A DNA stretch of 37,185 nucleotides from assembly GCA_903902705.1 (NCBI GenBank), contig CAIUVX010000066.1, positions 1-37,185 on the forward strand, read 5' to 3'. Under the pieces are notes generated by a model. It saw only the letters and a program-made list of their open reading frames with translations, did no database searches and was not told the DNA's origin. Source of the stretch: an uncultured Methylococcales bacterium. GTDB taxonomy: Bacteria; Pseudomonadota; Gammaproteobacteria; Methylococcales; Methylomonadaceae. Below are positions 17,545 to 24,695 of the stretch, piece after piece. The position numbers and the translations under genes are program-made. Numbering within the stretch: position 1 is the stretch's first letter; each line of letters opens with the position of its first letter.

Positions 17545-17573
17545 TGTGGGCGCGATTGAAATCGCGCTTCACA
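17545..17573. repeat. Inverted repeat with GCGCGATT/AATCGCGC core between convergent genes
   Basis: The 8-bp core is extended by TGTGGG/TTCACA with two G-U pairs, giving a 14-bp stem. It lies between the convergent dynamin-like and trmB genes and could end transcription from either side, although no T-run follows. It resembles the hairpins at 31845-31868 and 36413-36437. Confidence 0.55.
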
Positions 17574-17591
17574 AAAAATCTTTCTTACTGC

Positions 17592-18278
17592 TTATTTTTT
17601 AAAAATCAAATCCCAAACCCCATGACCTAAACGCAAACCGCGTTGCTCAAATTTAGTCAGTGGGCGGTAATCTGGACGTTCACAATAATTACCCGTCGTA
17701 CTTGTGTTATGAAGCCTACCATCGCCTGATAATATCTCCAACATAGACTCAGCGTAATGTTGCCAATCGGTTGCGGCATGAAAATAACCGCCTGTTTTCA
17801 GTTTTTTCAGTAATAATTCCACAAAACTAGGGCGCACAATACGGCGTTTATGGTGTTTCTTTTTATGCCACGGATCAGGAAAAAACAAATGCAAGCCCGT
17901 TAAGCGATTGTCAGGGATTTTCTGTTCAATAATTTCAATGGCATCATGACAATAAATCCGCACATTCGTTAAACCTTGTTGCGCTAACAGCATCATTAAA
18001 TGCCCAACCCCCGCAAGATGTACTTCGATACCAATATAATCAATATTCGGATTCGCCGCCGCCGTGCTAGCAAGACTATCGCCACTACCAAAGCCAATTT
18101 CAATAATTAATGGCGCGTCACGTCCAAAAACGTCAGTAAAATCATAATTCACTTGCGGGTCAAGACCATAGCGTTGCCAATCATTATCCAAGGCATACTG
18201 CTGGGCTTGCGTGATACGCCCTTGACGGCGGACAAAACTACGAATTCGGTGTGGGGTGGTAGGTTCTAAATCGGTCAT
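17592..18278 (-). CDS. trmB: tRNA (guanine-N7-)-methyltransferase
   Basis: TrmB uses SAM to methylate G46 of tRNAs. The 228-aa protein contains the family landmarks: RIRSFVRRQGRITQAQQYAL at the N-terminus, the SAM-binding IIEIGFGSGDSLA near 55-66, YIGIEVHLAGVGHLM near 81-95, LFFPDPWHKKKHHKRRIV near 150-168, and a C-terminal PLTKFEQRGLRLGHGVWDL in which the T-x-x-E-x-R-G motif is complete. The length is normal. It is convergent with the dynamin-like gene. The Septu-like pair is transcribed toward it about 90 nt upstream. No clear Shine-Dalgarno precedes the ATG. Confidence 0.95.
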   Translation of the reverse strand: MTDLEPTTPHRIRSFVRRQGRITQAQQYALDNDWQRYGLDPQVNYDFTDVFGRDAPLIIEIGFGSGDSLASTAAANPNIDYIGIEVHLAGVGHLMMLLAQQGLTNVRIYCHDAIEIIEQKIPDNRLTGLHLFFPDPWHKKKHHKRRIVRPSFVELLLKKLKTGGYFHAATDWQHYAESMLEILSGDGRLHNTSTTGNYCERPDYRPLTKFEQRGLRLGHGVWDLIFKK

Positions 18279-18292
18279 AGGTTATAGTGTGG

Positions 18293-18309
18293 GGTACGCA
18301 TTGCGTACC
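18293..18309. repeat. Small palindrome GGTACGCA/TGCGTACC
   Basis: A perfect 8-bp inverted repeat around one base, in the short gap between trmB and the HNH gene. Probably another dispersed palindromic repeat; no terminator T-run. Confidence 0.5.
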
Positions 18310-18370
18310 AAAAATTGGGGGTTAATAAAACGAAGGGGTGCTTTAGTTGAAAGGAAGGCGATGCGTATGT

Positions 18371-19039
18371 TCAATCAAAATAATGGGAAAACTCTTTAAA
18401 TAATTCACCGTTATCTTTGATGATTTGACGCTTAAAAGAAGTAAAAGCGGACGATCTGTTTAAATGTTGCTTTATTTTTCTCAAACAGCGATCTTTTTCT
18501 TGCTCATCATTTGTATCAGTAAAATACTCAATAAGCCACTCCTGTAAGTCTTTTATTTCTTTTAACAAAGCAGAGCGAATATTATCTGATTCAATTTCTT
18601 TAAGTGTTGTTGTGCCATTAAAAACAGCTAATAATAATGTTTGTGTTTGCAGTGTTTTATCATCATTACTATTAATCGTTATATTTACTTTTTCACGCGG
18701 AAACGGCTTAAAGTCATAATTGAGTTTATTTTCTATCGAATCATTTAGATTGGTGCAGTTTAAAATATCATCAAATTTAGCTAGTTTGGTATTATTACAA
18801 TGTCCACAAGACCAGAATAAATTATTCCAATCGAATTTTAAGTTTTTATCGCCTTGATGTGATTTAAAATGCTCCACATTGATAGTTGACGGAGCTTTGC
18901 TTTCACAAATATAACATTTATTTTTGAAATCTGTTTTCAGTCTTTCCAATACACAGCCACATTTATAATCGCCATTGGATTTTTGTTTCTCTATCGCTAA
19001 ACAGTCGGGTGCAGGTTGTGATTTCTCAAAATACAGCAT
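18371..19039 (-). CDS. ptuB: HNH endonuclease, PtuB-like (Septu effector)
   Basis: The 222-aa protein has a zinc-stabilised HNH/McrA-type nuclease core. CYIC is at 42-45, VEHFKSH with His57 follows, then NNLFWSCGHCNNTK with the second Cys pair at 78 and 81. This order, C-x-x-C, E-H, N-x-L-x-x-x-C-x-x-C-N-x-x-K, is that of PtuB and of the TIGR02646-type HNH proteins paired with ATPases. The rest is helical and lysine-rich. Start ATG 19039 is 4 nt after the ATPase stop, so the two are surely one operon. In Septu (PtuAB) the ATPase regulates this nuclease to restrict phage. AT-rich composition relative to trmB supports acquisition. No reverse transcriptase is nearby, so it is not retron-linked. 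Confidence 0.8.
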   Translation of the reverse strand: MLYFEKSQPAPDCLAIEKQKSNGDYKCGCVLERLKTDFKNKCYICESKAPSTINVEHFKSHQGDKNLKFDWNNLFWSCGHCNNTKLAKFDDILNCTNLNDSIENKLNYDFKPFPREKVNITINSNDDKTLQTQTLLLAVFNGTTTLKEIESDNIRSALLKEIKDLQEWLIEYFTDTNDEQEKDRCLRKIKQHLNRSSAFTSFKRQIIKDNGELFKEFSHYFD

Positions 19040-19043
19040 TACA

Positions 19044-20261
19044 TCAGCCTTTACGAGTTAATTTTTTTAATTGTATTTGCTGTAATTTAACAGCCAATTC
19101 ATCAGCTCGAAAGGTGGGTAAATTATCAAAATAACTTTTTAAATCATCATATAAATCTTGTTCTTCTTCGCTTAATTCAGTTTTTTCTGTAAGCCATTCA
19201 AAATCCTGTAATTTTTTCTTAACTTCCTCTGAATATTTGTCAGTATTAAAATAACTTTCTACTAAGGCATCGTAGGAGTAGCCTGATAAATCGGTAATCA
19301 CTTCTCTGGTTTCTAAATCACAGATGACTGCGTTACTGATAGACGATAAAACAAACGGAGAATGAGTAGTAACAATAAATTGAATATTAGGAAAAAATGC
19401 ACATAAAAACGGCATAATTTTTTTTTGTAACGCAACATGGAGATGGGTTTCTATTTCATCAATTAATACTACGCCCTGCATATCATAGGCTTTGTTTCCC
19501 GTTGCTTCCATGCGCAAAATTAATTCTGTCACTATAGTTAATACTGCTGAATAACCATCAGATAATTCTGTTAATGAAAAAGGCTCATTACTGCCTATTT
19601 GAATATGAAAGTTATAGTTTTTTCTATCGAAAACTAATTGTAAATCAGGGGCATCAAATAAATCTTTGAGCTGATTTTCAAAGCGTTCAAACCATATATC
19701 TATTTTTTTTGCCACTTCGTTATCATTATCATCCTTGGCAAAAGAACGCTCGGCTTTTAAATTGACTATATATTGAATAAAACTCTGGTTTATTCGTTCT
19801 TTTGTATTGTAGTTTTTCTTTAATTCAACTTTACTAATACCCGTTGGAATATTTGTAGCAACTATTCTTTTCGATTCAAAAAACGTTAAAAGATAATTGC
19901 CATCTTTAATACTAGATGTCACATAATCTTGATTCTTAAAATAAATATTCGTATTTCCAAACCAATCAATTTGTTTTTTGAATACTTCTATATTTTCTTT
20001 TTGTTGTTGATTAGATTGACCAGTTTGCATGGATTTTTCATTATGTTCTATGGCATTCTTCCAGTTTCTTAAAGATTCATCTGAATGTTGTGCAGATGCT
20101 TCAAGAAACTTATTTATTTCCAATAACAAACTCGTTTTACCACTGCCATTTTTGCCCGTAATAATTAAATGTTTTCGCTCAGTCTCACTCAGTGGAATAA
20201 TAAAATTCTCAATATTACGAACTTTTTTAACTTCAATTGCTGTGATAAAAATATCGTTCAT
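19044..20261 (-). CDS. ptuA: AAA ATPase, PtuA-like (Septu)
   Basis: The 405-aa ABC/SMC-type ATPase has Walker A GKNGSGKT at 36-43, an ABC-like signature LSDGYSAV at 233-240, Walker B VVLIDEIETH at 264-273 and switch His300 in VTTHSPFVLSS. These are the hallmarks of PtuA and related AAA_15/AAA_21 ATPases. A charged insertion with Gln-rich text (about 60-100) separates the two halves. The downstream HNH gene 4 nt away completes a type I Septu-like layout. ATG 20261 is preceded by AAGGATGAC on the minus strand, a good ribosome site. Function in phage defence is by family; activity is untested. It lies between thiSG and trmB, whose own frames are undisturbed. Confidence 0.82.
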   Translation of the reverse strand: MNDIFITAIEVKKVRNIENFIIPLSETERKHLIITGKNGSGKTSLLLEINKFLEASAQHSDESLRNWKNAIEHNEKSMQTGQSNQQQKENIEVFKKQIDWFGNTNIYFKNQDYVTSSIKDGNYLLTFFESKRIVATNIPTGISKVELKKNYNTKERINQSFIQYIVNLKAERSFAKDDNDNEVAKKIDIWFERFENQLKDLFDAPDLQLVFDRKNYNFHIQIGSNEPFSLTELSDGYSAVLTIVTELILRMEATGNKAYDMQGVVLIDEIETHLHVALQKKIMPFLCAFFPNIQFIVTTHSPFVLSSISNAVICDLETREVITDLSGYSYDALVESYFNTDKYSEEVKKKLQDFEWLTEKTELSEEEQDLYDDLKSYFDNLPTFRADELAVKLQQIQLKKLTRKG

Positions 20262-20473
20262 ACGATGTCATCCTTATATTGTAAATAAGCTAATAACGCG
20301 GTGGTATCCAATAGTATTAAGCATTATCCTGTCGTCTTTCTTGTATTGGCTCATTCGCTAACAAACGGTTTAACTATTAATATGTTCTTACTCAGCCAGA
20401 TTCATCAAAGTCATTTCTAACTCAGGTTCAAGGTCGATGGTTAGCATAAAGTTTTCGTGAATATTGTAAAAGC

Positions 20474-20494
20474 TGGGGTTCTTACATCACCCCA
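20474..20494 (-). terminator. Weak terminator after thiSG
   Basis: On the minus strand TGGGG and CCCCA form a 5-bp GC-rich stem with an 11-nt loop, followed by GCTTTTA, 16 nt after the thiSG stop. The rest of the gap up to the ptuA start (20262-20509) shows no gene. Confidence 0.4.
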
Positions 20495-20509
20495 ACTTAC
20501 ATGGTGGAA

Positions 20510-21487
20510 TTAAAAAAACAAACCATCTATCGGCGAAGAGGCGGAGGCGAAGCGTTTTCTGGGCATACGACCTGCTAAATAGGCTTCTCTGCCTGCTTCT
20601 ATACCTTTACGCATAGCCGAAGCCATGAGTATGGGATTTTTAGCCTCAGCAATCGCGGTGTTCATTAATACGCCCGCGCAACCTAATTCCATTGCAATGG
20701 CGGCATCGGACGCTGTACCTACACCTGCATCGACTAAAATTGGCACGTTGGCGTTTTCGACGATGGTTAAAATATTGTAAGGGTTGCGGATGCCTAAACC
20801 TGAACCGATAGGTGCGGCGAGTGGCATGACGGCAACACAGCCGATTTCTTCTAGGCGTTTGGCGGCTATTGGGTCGTCGTTGGTATAAACCATGACATCA
20901 AAACCGTCTTTGACTAGAATTTCAGCGGCTAGATAAGTTTCGGCAACATTAGGGAATAGCGTTTTTTGATCCGCTAACACTTCTAGCTTGACCAGTTTAT
21001 GTCCGCCTAATAATTCTCTACCTAAGCGACAAGTTCTGACCGCTTCGTCAACGGTGTAACAACCTGCGGTGTTGGGCAGAATGGTGTATTTATCAGGAGA
21101 AATAACATCCAATAAATTAGGTTCACCTGCATTTTGTCCAATGTTGGTACGACGAATCGCAACGGTGACAATTTGTGCGCCGCTGGCTTCAATCGCTAAA
21201 CGGGTTTCTTCTAGGTCTTTGTATTTGCCCGTGCCAACTAATAGGCGCGAATGGTAAGTGACTCCTGCCAATACGAAGGAATCATCTTGTCCGCCACCAA
21301 TGGCATGAACAATTTCTAAACGGTCTTCTGCTTGCAGCACTTGGGTAGCGTGCTGTTGAAAGGGCAGTATTTCTTGGTTCAGTTCGACGGCAATTTTTTT
21401 GCCTGTCAGTTCTAAATCGGCAATCACATCACTCACATGAGCGTGTTCAGCAATTTCACGGCTTTGTCCATTGACATAAATTTTCAT
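20510..21487 (-). CDS. thiSG: ThiS-ThiG fusion: sulfur carrier / thiazole synthase
   Basis: From ATG 21487 the 325-aa protein joins ThiS (residues 1-66: [15 protein letters not shown] to VHAIGGG) with ThiG (about 70-325: [82 protein letters not shown]). ThiG condenses deoxyxylulose phosphate, dehydroglycine and ThiS thiocarboxylate into the thiamin thiazole. The ThiS di-glycine that must carry sulfur is internal here (GGG at 64-66 followed by QDDS), so how it is thiocarboxylated is unclear. Fused ThiSG proteins are known. An upstream reading to 21574 exists, but ATG 21487 overlaps the aroG stop as ATGA and has GGAGGATC in front of it, which decides the start. Confidence 0.93.
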   Translation of the reverse strand: MKIYVNGQSREIAEHAHVSDVIADLELTGKKIAVELNQEILPFQQHATQVLQAEDRLEIVHAIGGGQDDSFVLAGVTYHSRLLVGTGKYKDLEETRLAIEASGAQIVTVAIRRTNIGQNAGEPNLLDVISPDKYTILPNTAGCYTVDEAVRTCRLGRELLGGHKLVKLEVLADQKTLFPNVAETYLAAEILVKDGFDVMVYTNDDPIAAKRLEEIGCVAVMPLAAPIGSGLGIRNPYNILTIVENANVPILVDAGVGTASDAAIAMELGCAGVLMNTAIAEAKNPILMASAMRKGIEAGREAYLAGRMPRKRFASASSPIDGLFF

Positions 21488-22572
21488 TCGATTGATCCTC
21501 CTTCTGCTTTGACTAAGCGGCGTTTTTGTACGGCATTGGCTAAAGTTTTTAGTAGTGGCACTGTTTCTTCCCACGACAAACAGCCGTCAGTAATACTTTT
21601 TCCGTAAATTAACGGTTGCCCTTCGACAACGTGTTGGCTACCCGATTTTAAATTGCTTTCAATCATCGCACCCATAATACGTTCATCACCGATGGCGATT
21701 TGCCCAGCGACATCATCACCAACAATTAATTGACGATGGCATTGTTTTAAGCTATTGGCGTGACTAAAATCAATCATGATATTGGTTGGGAGATAGGCTT
21801 TTTCTAAACCTTCTGCCACTTGGTCTACGCTGACGGCATCATAATTTGGACGATCATTGCCGCCGCGTAAAATGATGTGTACGTCTTCATTGCCTGTGGT
21901 AGAAAAAATGGCTGAATGTCCTGCTTTATTCAAAGAAATAAAGTGATGCGGACTCATTGCCGCGCTTATCGCATCAATGGCAATTTTTATCGTACCATCA
22001 GTAGAGTTTTTAAAACCAATTGGACAGGACACGCCTGAGGCGAGTTCTCTATGCCCTTGACTTTCGGTGGTACGCGCACCAATTGCTCCCCACGCAATTA
22101 AATCAGAGACATATTGCGGGGTGATTAAATCTAAATATTCCGTTGCGGCGGGCATCCCTAATTCATTGACATCCAATAATAATTTCCGCGCAATGCGTAA
22201 GCCTTTATTAATATTAAAACTGGAGTCTAAATCAGGGTCATTAATTAAGCCTTTCCAACCCACGGTGGTACGCGGTTTTTCAAAATAAACCCGCATGACA
22301 ATTAATAAATCGTCTTTGGTTTCATCTTTAATGGCTTTTAGTAATTGAGCATATTCTTTAGCCGCCACTGGGTCATGAATAGAGCAGGGCCCTACGATCA
22401 CCAACAAGCGATCATCTTGACCTGTTAAAATTTTATGAATATCGGCTCTTGCCTGTGCGGTGGTTTGTGCTGCCGTTTCAGTAATCGGCAATTCTTCGTG
22501 AACCTGTACAGGTGCAATAACTTCTTTAATGCCACAAATTCTCAAATCATCCGTCTTATAGTGTGTTTGCAT
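21484..22572 (-). CDS. aroG: 3-deoxy-7-phosphoheptulonate synthase (DAHP synthase, class I)
   Basis: The first shikimate-pathway enzyme, condensing PEP and erythrose-4-phosphate. From ATG 22572 the 362-aa protein aligns by eye with AroG/AroF/Aro[36 protein letters not shown] (metal Cys63), [47 protein letters not shown]-type and [12 protein letters not shown] segments. A longer reading starts at TTG 22584 (MVAI); ATG 22572 is preferred. Which aromatic amino acid inhibits it cannot be told from sequence. The stop overlaps the thiSG start (ATGA), giving strong translational coupling, while folA ends 63 nt upstream on the same strand. Confidence 0.95.
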   Translation of the reverse strand: MQTHYKTDDLRICGIKEVIAPVQVHEELPITETAAQTTAQARADIHKILTGQDDRLLVIVGPCSIHDPVAAKEYAQLLKAIKDETKDDLLIVMRVYFEKPRTTVGWKGLINDPDLDSSFNINKGLRIARKLLLDVNELGMPAATEYLDLITPQYVSDLIAWGAIGARTTESQGHRELASGVSCPIGFKNSTDGTIKIAIDAISAAMSPHHFISLNKAGHSAIFSTTGNEDVHIILRGGNDRPNYDAVSVDQVAEGLEKAYLPTNIMIDFSHANSLKQCHRQLIVGDDVAGQIAIGDERIMGAMIESNLKSGSQHVVEGQPLIYGKSITDGCLSWEETVPLLKTLANAVQKRRLVKAEGGSIE

Positions 22573-22635
22573 GATAGCTACCAAGCTTGTTGCTTTATTG
22601 TAGGATTGTCGTATGTCCGAACATTTTAACCGTTT

Positions 22636-23136
22636 TTAAGGGTTTTTGCTGAGTTTTGCCAACTGCAAAAAGCTGTAGTTAAAGGGAACACTGGCATCAT
22701 CATCAATATCTTCGCGGGTCACTTCTGCCCAATCATGACTATTAAACTCAGGAAACCAAGTATCGCCTGAAAATTCTTGGTGAATTTGGGTGATATACAG
22801 GGTATCAACGAGTGGCAACAAGGTTTGGTAAAGTGTAGAACCACCGATAATGAACACTTGCTCCGCCAATTGGCAAGCGTATGTTAACGCGCTATCAATG
22901 TTATTAAATACTACGCAATCCTCTGGCTGATATTGTGGATTGCCACTGATAATAATATTGGTACGGTTAGGCAAGGGTTTACCGATGGATTGATAGGTTT
23001 TTCTGCCCATGATGATAGGAAAACCTGTGGTTATTTGTTTAAATTTTTTTAGGTCGGCTGATAAATACCACGGCATCGCACCGTTATCGCCTATAACTCG
23101 ATTACTTGCCATCGCGACAATTAAAGATATTTTCAT
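22636..23136 (-). CDS. folA: Dihydrofolate reductase
   Basis: FolA reduces dihydrofolate to tetrahydrofolate with NADPH. From ATG 23136 the 166-aa product begins MKISLIVAMASNRVIGDNGAMPWYL, with the catalytic acid in LSADLKKFK (Asp28), FPIIMGRKTYQSIGKPLPNR and VFIIGGSTLY as nucleotide-binding segments. The length is normal (about 160-170). A GTG-initiated reading from 23160 adds MLTNPDIN, which is absent from homologues, so it is rejected. No strong Shine-Dalgarno is seen. It is divergent from the asparaginase-like gene, with which it shares a 101-bp intergenic region, and could be cotranscribed with aroG-thiSG. Confidence 0.95.
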   Translation of the reverse strand: MKISLIVAMASNRVIGDNGAMPWYLSADLKKFKQITTGFPIIMGRKTYQSIGKPLPNRTNIIISGNPQYQPEDCVVFNNIDSALTYACQLAEQVFIIGGSTLYQTLLPLVDTLYITQIHQEFSGDTWFPEFNSHDWAEVTREDIDDDASVPFNYSFLQLAKLSKNP

Positions 23137-23237
23137 GTTAATGTCAGGGTTTGTTAACACAGTATTATATTATACCAGCTCTTATGAAGGTCAGACTTTG
23201 GCTGAATCTCCGTAATAATTTAAACGGGAACGACATC

Positions 23238-24287
23238 ATGAAAAATATTTTATTGCTATCAACGGGTGGTACTATCGGATCGAGTGTTCATGCAGGGTCG
23301 ATTAATACCACTAGCACTGCACAACTCAAATTATTGCAGTTATTTGAACAACAGGATAAACACACCGATATTCACTTTCACTGCGTACAACCACTGCAAA
23401 TACTGAGTGAAAATCTCGCCCCGTGTGTTTGGCAAACGTTAATTACCGCCATTGAAGCCGAACAGCCCGAAAACTACGACGGCATTATCATCACGCACGG
23501 CACGGATACGCTGGCTTATACTGCGTGCGCCTTGAGTTTTTATTTTCACGCACTGAAAATCCCCCTGCTATTAGTGTCTAGTAATTATCCGCTGGATGAT
23601 GATCGAGCTAATGGGTTGAGTAATTTTTGCTGTGCCGTGGAATTTATACGCCAAAACCAAGCGGCGGGTGTGTTTGTCCCGTATCGTAATCCACAACACA
23701 TAATGCTAGTGCATCAAGGCGCACGTTTGACGTGTTCATTACAATTGAGTTCGGACTTTTTCAGCGTACAAAATAATCCATTGATGGTGTTTGATACGGT
23801 ACTTGATAATAAGCGATTTCAGACACTGGAGAATCGGCGATTTGCGGTACACCCGCCTATCACAAAGCCACAACAGCCAGTCGTTGCTTTGCAAGCAAAG
23901 TTTGATGCTCGTATAACGATGATAAAACCCTATCCCAGCTTAGATTATCGAACCATTAACCTGCAACAAACCGATGCCGTATTACATGATTTATATCACT
24001 CAGGGACGGCTTGTGCGACTACACAGTGGGGCGAACAATATTCATTAGTCGAATTTATTCAGCGTTGTAAGGCGGAAAATATTACGGTCTATCTTGCCCC
24101 CGCCATTTATTCTGAGGACGCGTATCAAAGTACACGGCTATTAATAGAACATGGAGCGATTGTGCTGTGGAATCTGTCGATTGAAGCAGCTTTCGTCAAG
24201 TTGTTATTAGCCTACAGCAACTTTAATGACTCGCAACAGATTATCGATTTTATGAATACCACGATTGCTAATGAACATCTTTGCTAA
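23238..24287 (+). CDS. Asparaginase-family protein
   Basis: The 349-aa protein shows the type I/II asparaginase signatures: TGGTIGSS near 9-16 with the nucleophilic Thr region, and ITHGTDTLAY near 85-94 with the second catalytic Thr-Asp. The middle part has LLLVSSNYPLDDDRANGLSNF, matching the family GSQ/DAR region only loosely, and the C-terminal third (about 240-349) is divergent. Function is probably hydrolysis of asparagine or a related amide; glutaminase activity or a different amide substrate are alternatives. Start ATG 23238 (MKNILLLSTGG) is preferred over a reading from 23151 that adds 29 residues unlike the family. It stands alone, convergent with the tandem RNA copies and ksgA. Confidence 0.85.
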   Translation: MKNILLLSTGGTIGSSVHAGSINTTSTAQLKLLQLFEQQDKHTDIHFHCVQPLQILSENLAPCVWQTLITAIEAEQPENYDGIIITHGTDTLAYTACALSFYFHALKIPLLLVSSNYPLDDDRANGLSNFCCAVEFIRQNQAAGVFVPYRNPQHIMLVHQGARLTCSLQLSSDFFSVQNNPLMVFDTVLDNKRFQTLENRRFAVHPPITKPQQPVVALQAKFDARITMIKPYPSLDYRTINLQQTDAVLHDLYHSGTACATTQWGEQYSLVEFIQRCKAENITVYLAPAIYSEDAYQSTRLLIEHGAIVLWNLSIEAAFVKLLLAYSNFNDSQQIIDFMNTTIANEHLC

Positions 24288-24297
24288 AACAGCAGGC

Positions 24298-24332
24298 AAA
24301 AAAAATGCGACTTATGTAAGAAAAGTCGCATT
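24298..24332 (-). terminator. Rho-independent terminator of RNA copy B
   Basis: On the minus strand a perfect 10-bp stem AATGCGACTT/AAGTCGCATT with a 9-nt loop is followed by eight T. It is also suitably placed to face the end of the asparaginase-like gene on the other strand, where the A-run would be upstream. Confidence 0.8.
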
Positions 24333-24388
24333 ATAAGAGAAGGATATAAAACCTTGATTTCCGAGGAGGAAGTTTGCATCTCAAGAGT
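24298..24388 (-). ncRNA. Candidate small RNA, copy B (anti-Shine-Dalgarno loop)
   Basis: A non-coding transcript of about 91 nt is inferred on the minus strand, from just after a TATGAT box (24401-24396) to eight T at 24305-24298. The 5' part begins CAACTCTTGAGATGC, pairing by AAC(U)CUUGA with UCAAGGUU. Inside lies a hairpin UUCC-UCCUC-GGAA whose loop is complementary to Shine-Dalgarno sequences. The 3' end is a 10-bp GC-rich stem with a T-run. The homologous copy A lies exactly 240 bp upstream in the core, with paired substitutions that keep stems. The overall layout recalls the cuckoo/CcsR RNAs of alphaproteobacteria, which also expose CCUCC loops, but homology is not claimed. Function is inferred only: blocking ribosome sites or sequestering a protein. 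Confidence 0.6.
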
Positions 24389-24422
24389 TGGTATCATCAT
24401 AGTAGTAGTTAGTAAAGAAGTA

Positions 24423-24456
24423 AATGTGGCAAATTGTCGCGTGACAGATTGTCGCA
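24423..24456 (-). promoter_or_regulatory. Conserved 34-nt upstream box of RNA copy B
   Basis: It reads TGCGACAATCTGTC then ACGCGACAATTTGCCACATT on the minus strand, and differs from the box of copy A at only 4 of 34 positions. It ends 21 nt before the proposed -10, as in copy A. It contains two tandem 15-bp units built on CGACAATyTGyCAC, suggesting an activator-binding site. Confidence 0.55.
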
Positions 24457-24534
24457 GTTAAAAACTAAGGGTATATTGTTGATTATTAAAAGATGACAGC
24501 GTGTGGCTTATATTATAAGCGGTAAATCTAAGAC

Positions 24535-24570
24535 AAAAAAAAATGCAACCAATCAGTGACAGGTCGCATT
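24535..24570 (-). terminator. Rho-independent terminator of RNA copy A
   Basis: The minus-strand stem AATGCGACC/GGTTGCATT (9 bp, one G-U) with an 11-nt loop is followed by nine T. Confidence 0.8.
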
Positions 24571-24628
24571 ATAAAGAGAAGGATATAAAACTCTAACTTT
24601 CCGAGGAGGAAGACTGCATCTCAAGAGT
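24535..24628 (-). ncRNA. Candidate small RNA, copy A (anti-Shine-Dalgarno loop)
   Basis: The paralogue of copy B, about 94 nt, from after TAAGAT (24640-24635) to nine T at 24543-24535. The conserved 5' segment CAACTCTTGAGATGC and hairpin UUCC-UCCUC-GGAA are identical. The opposite arm differs (AGAGUU instead of UCAAGGUU) but still pairs with the 5' arm through AACUCU. The terminator stem has a C-G pair where copy B has U-A, a covariation. The gene starts only about 55 nt after the ksgA stop, so its control region overlaps the end of ksgA. Conserved stem pairing, conserved loop and two terminators with different loops argue for a functional RNA; a remnant of a mobile repeat is the alternative. 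Confidence 0.6.
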
Positions 24629-24661
24629 TGACATATCTTAGCGATTCCTAATGAAGAATGG

Positions 24662-24695
24662 AATGTGGCAAATCGCCGCGTGTCAGATTGTCACA
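24662..24695 (-). promoter_or_regulatory. Conserved 34-nt upstream box of RNA copy A, overlapping ksgA 3' end
   Basis: It reads TGTGACAATCTGAC then ACGCGGCGATTTGCCACATT. The first 13 nt encode the last residues and stop codon of ksgA (GTG ACA ATC TGA). It is followed after 21 nt by TAAGAT. The same arrangement in copy B, where no ksgA coding remains, implies selection on the box itself or a recent tandem duplication. Confidence 0.55.

Noticed and set aside
21488-21574. 29-residue N-terminal extension of the thiSG frame ([11 protein letters not shown]...)
   Set aside because: It overlaps aroG coding sequence, is unlike ThiS, and a strong ribosome site precedes the inner ATG at 21487.
23151-23237. 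29-residue extension of the asparaginase-like gene
   Set aside because: It overlaps the folA upstream region, and homologues begin directly at the MKN(I)LLLSTGGT motif.
24662-24695. Sigma-54 promoter in the conserved box before the RNA copies
   Set aside because: TGACAC and TTTGCC resemble -24/-12 elements, but the spacing between the key dinucleotides is 15 instead of 12, and the plus-strand reading gives 11.
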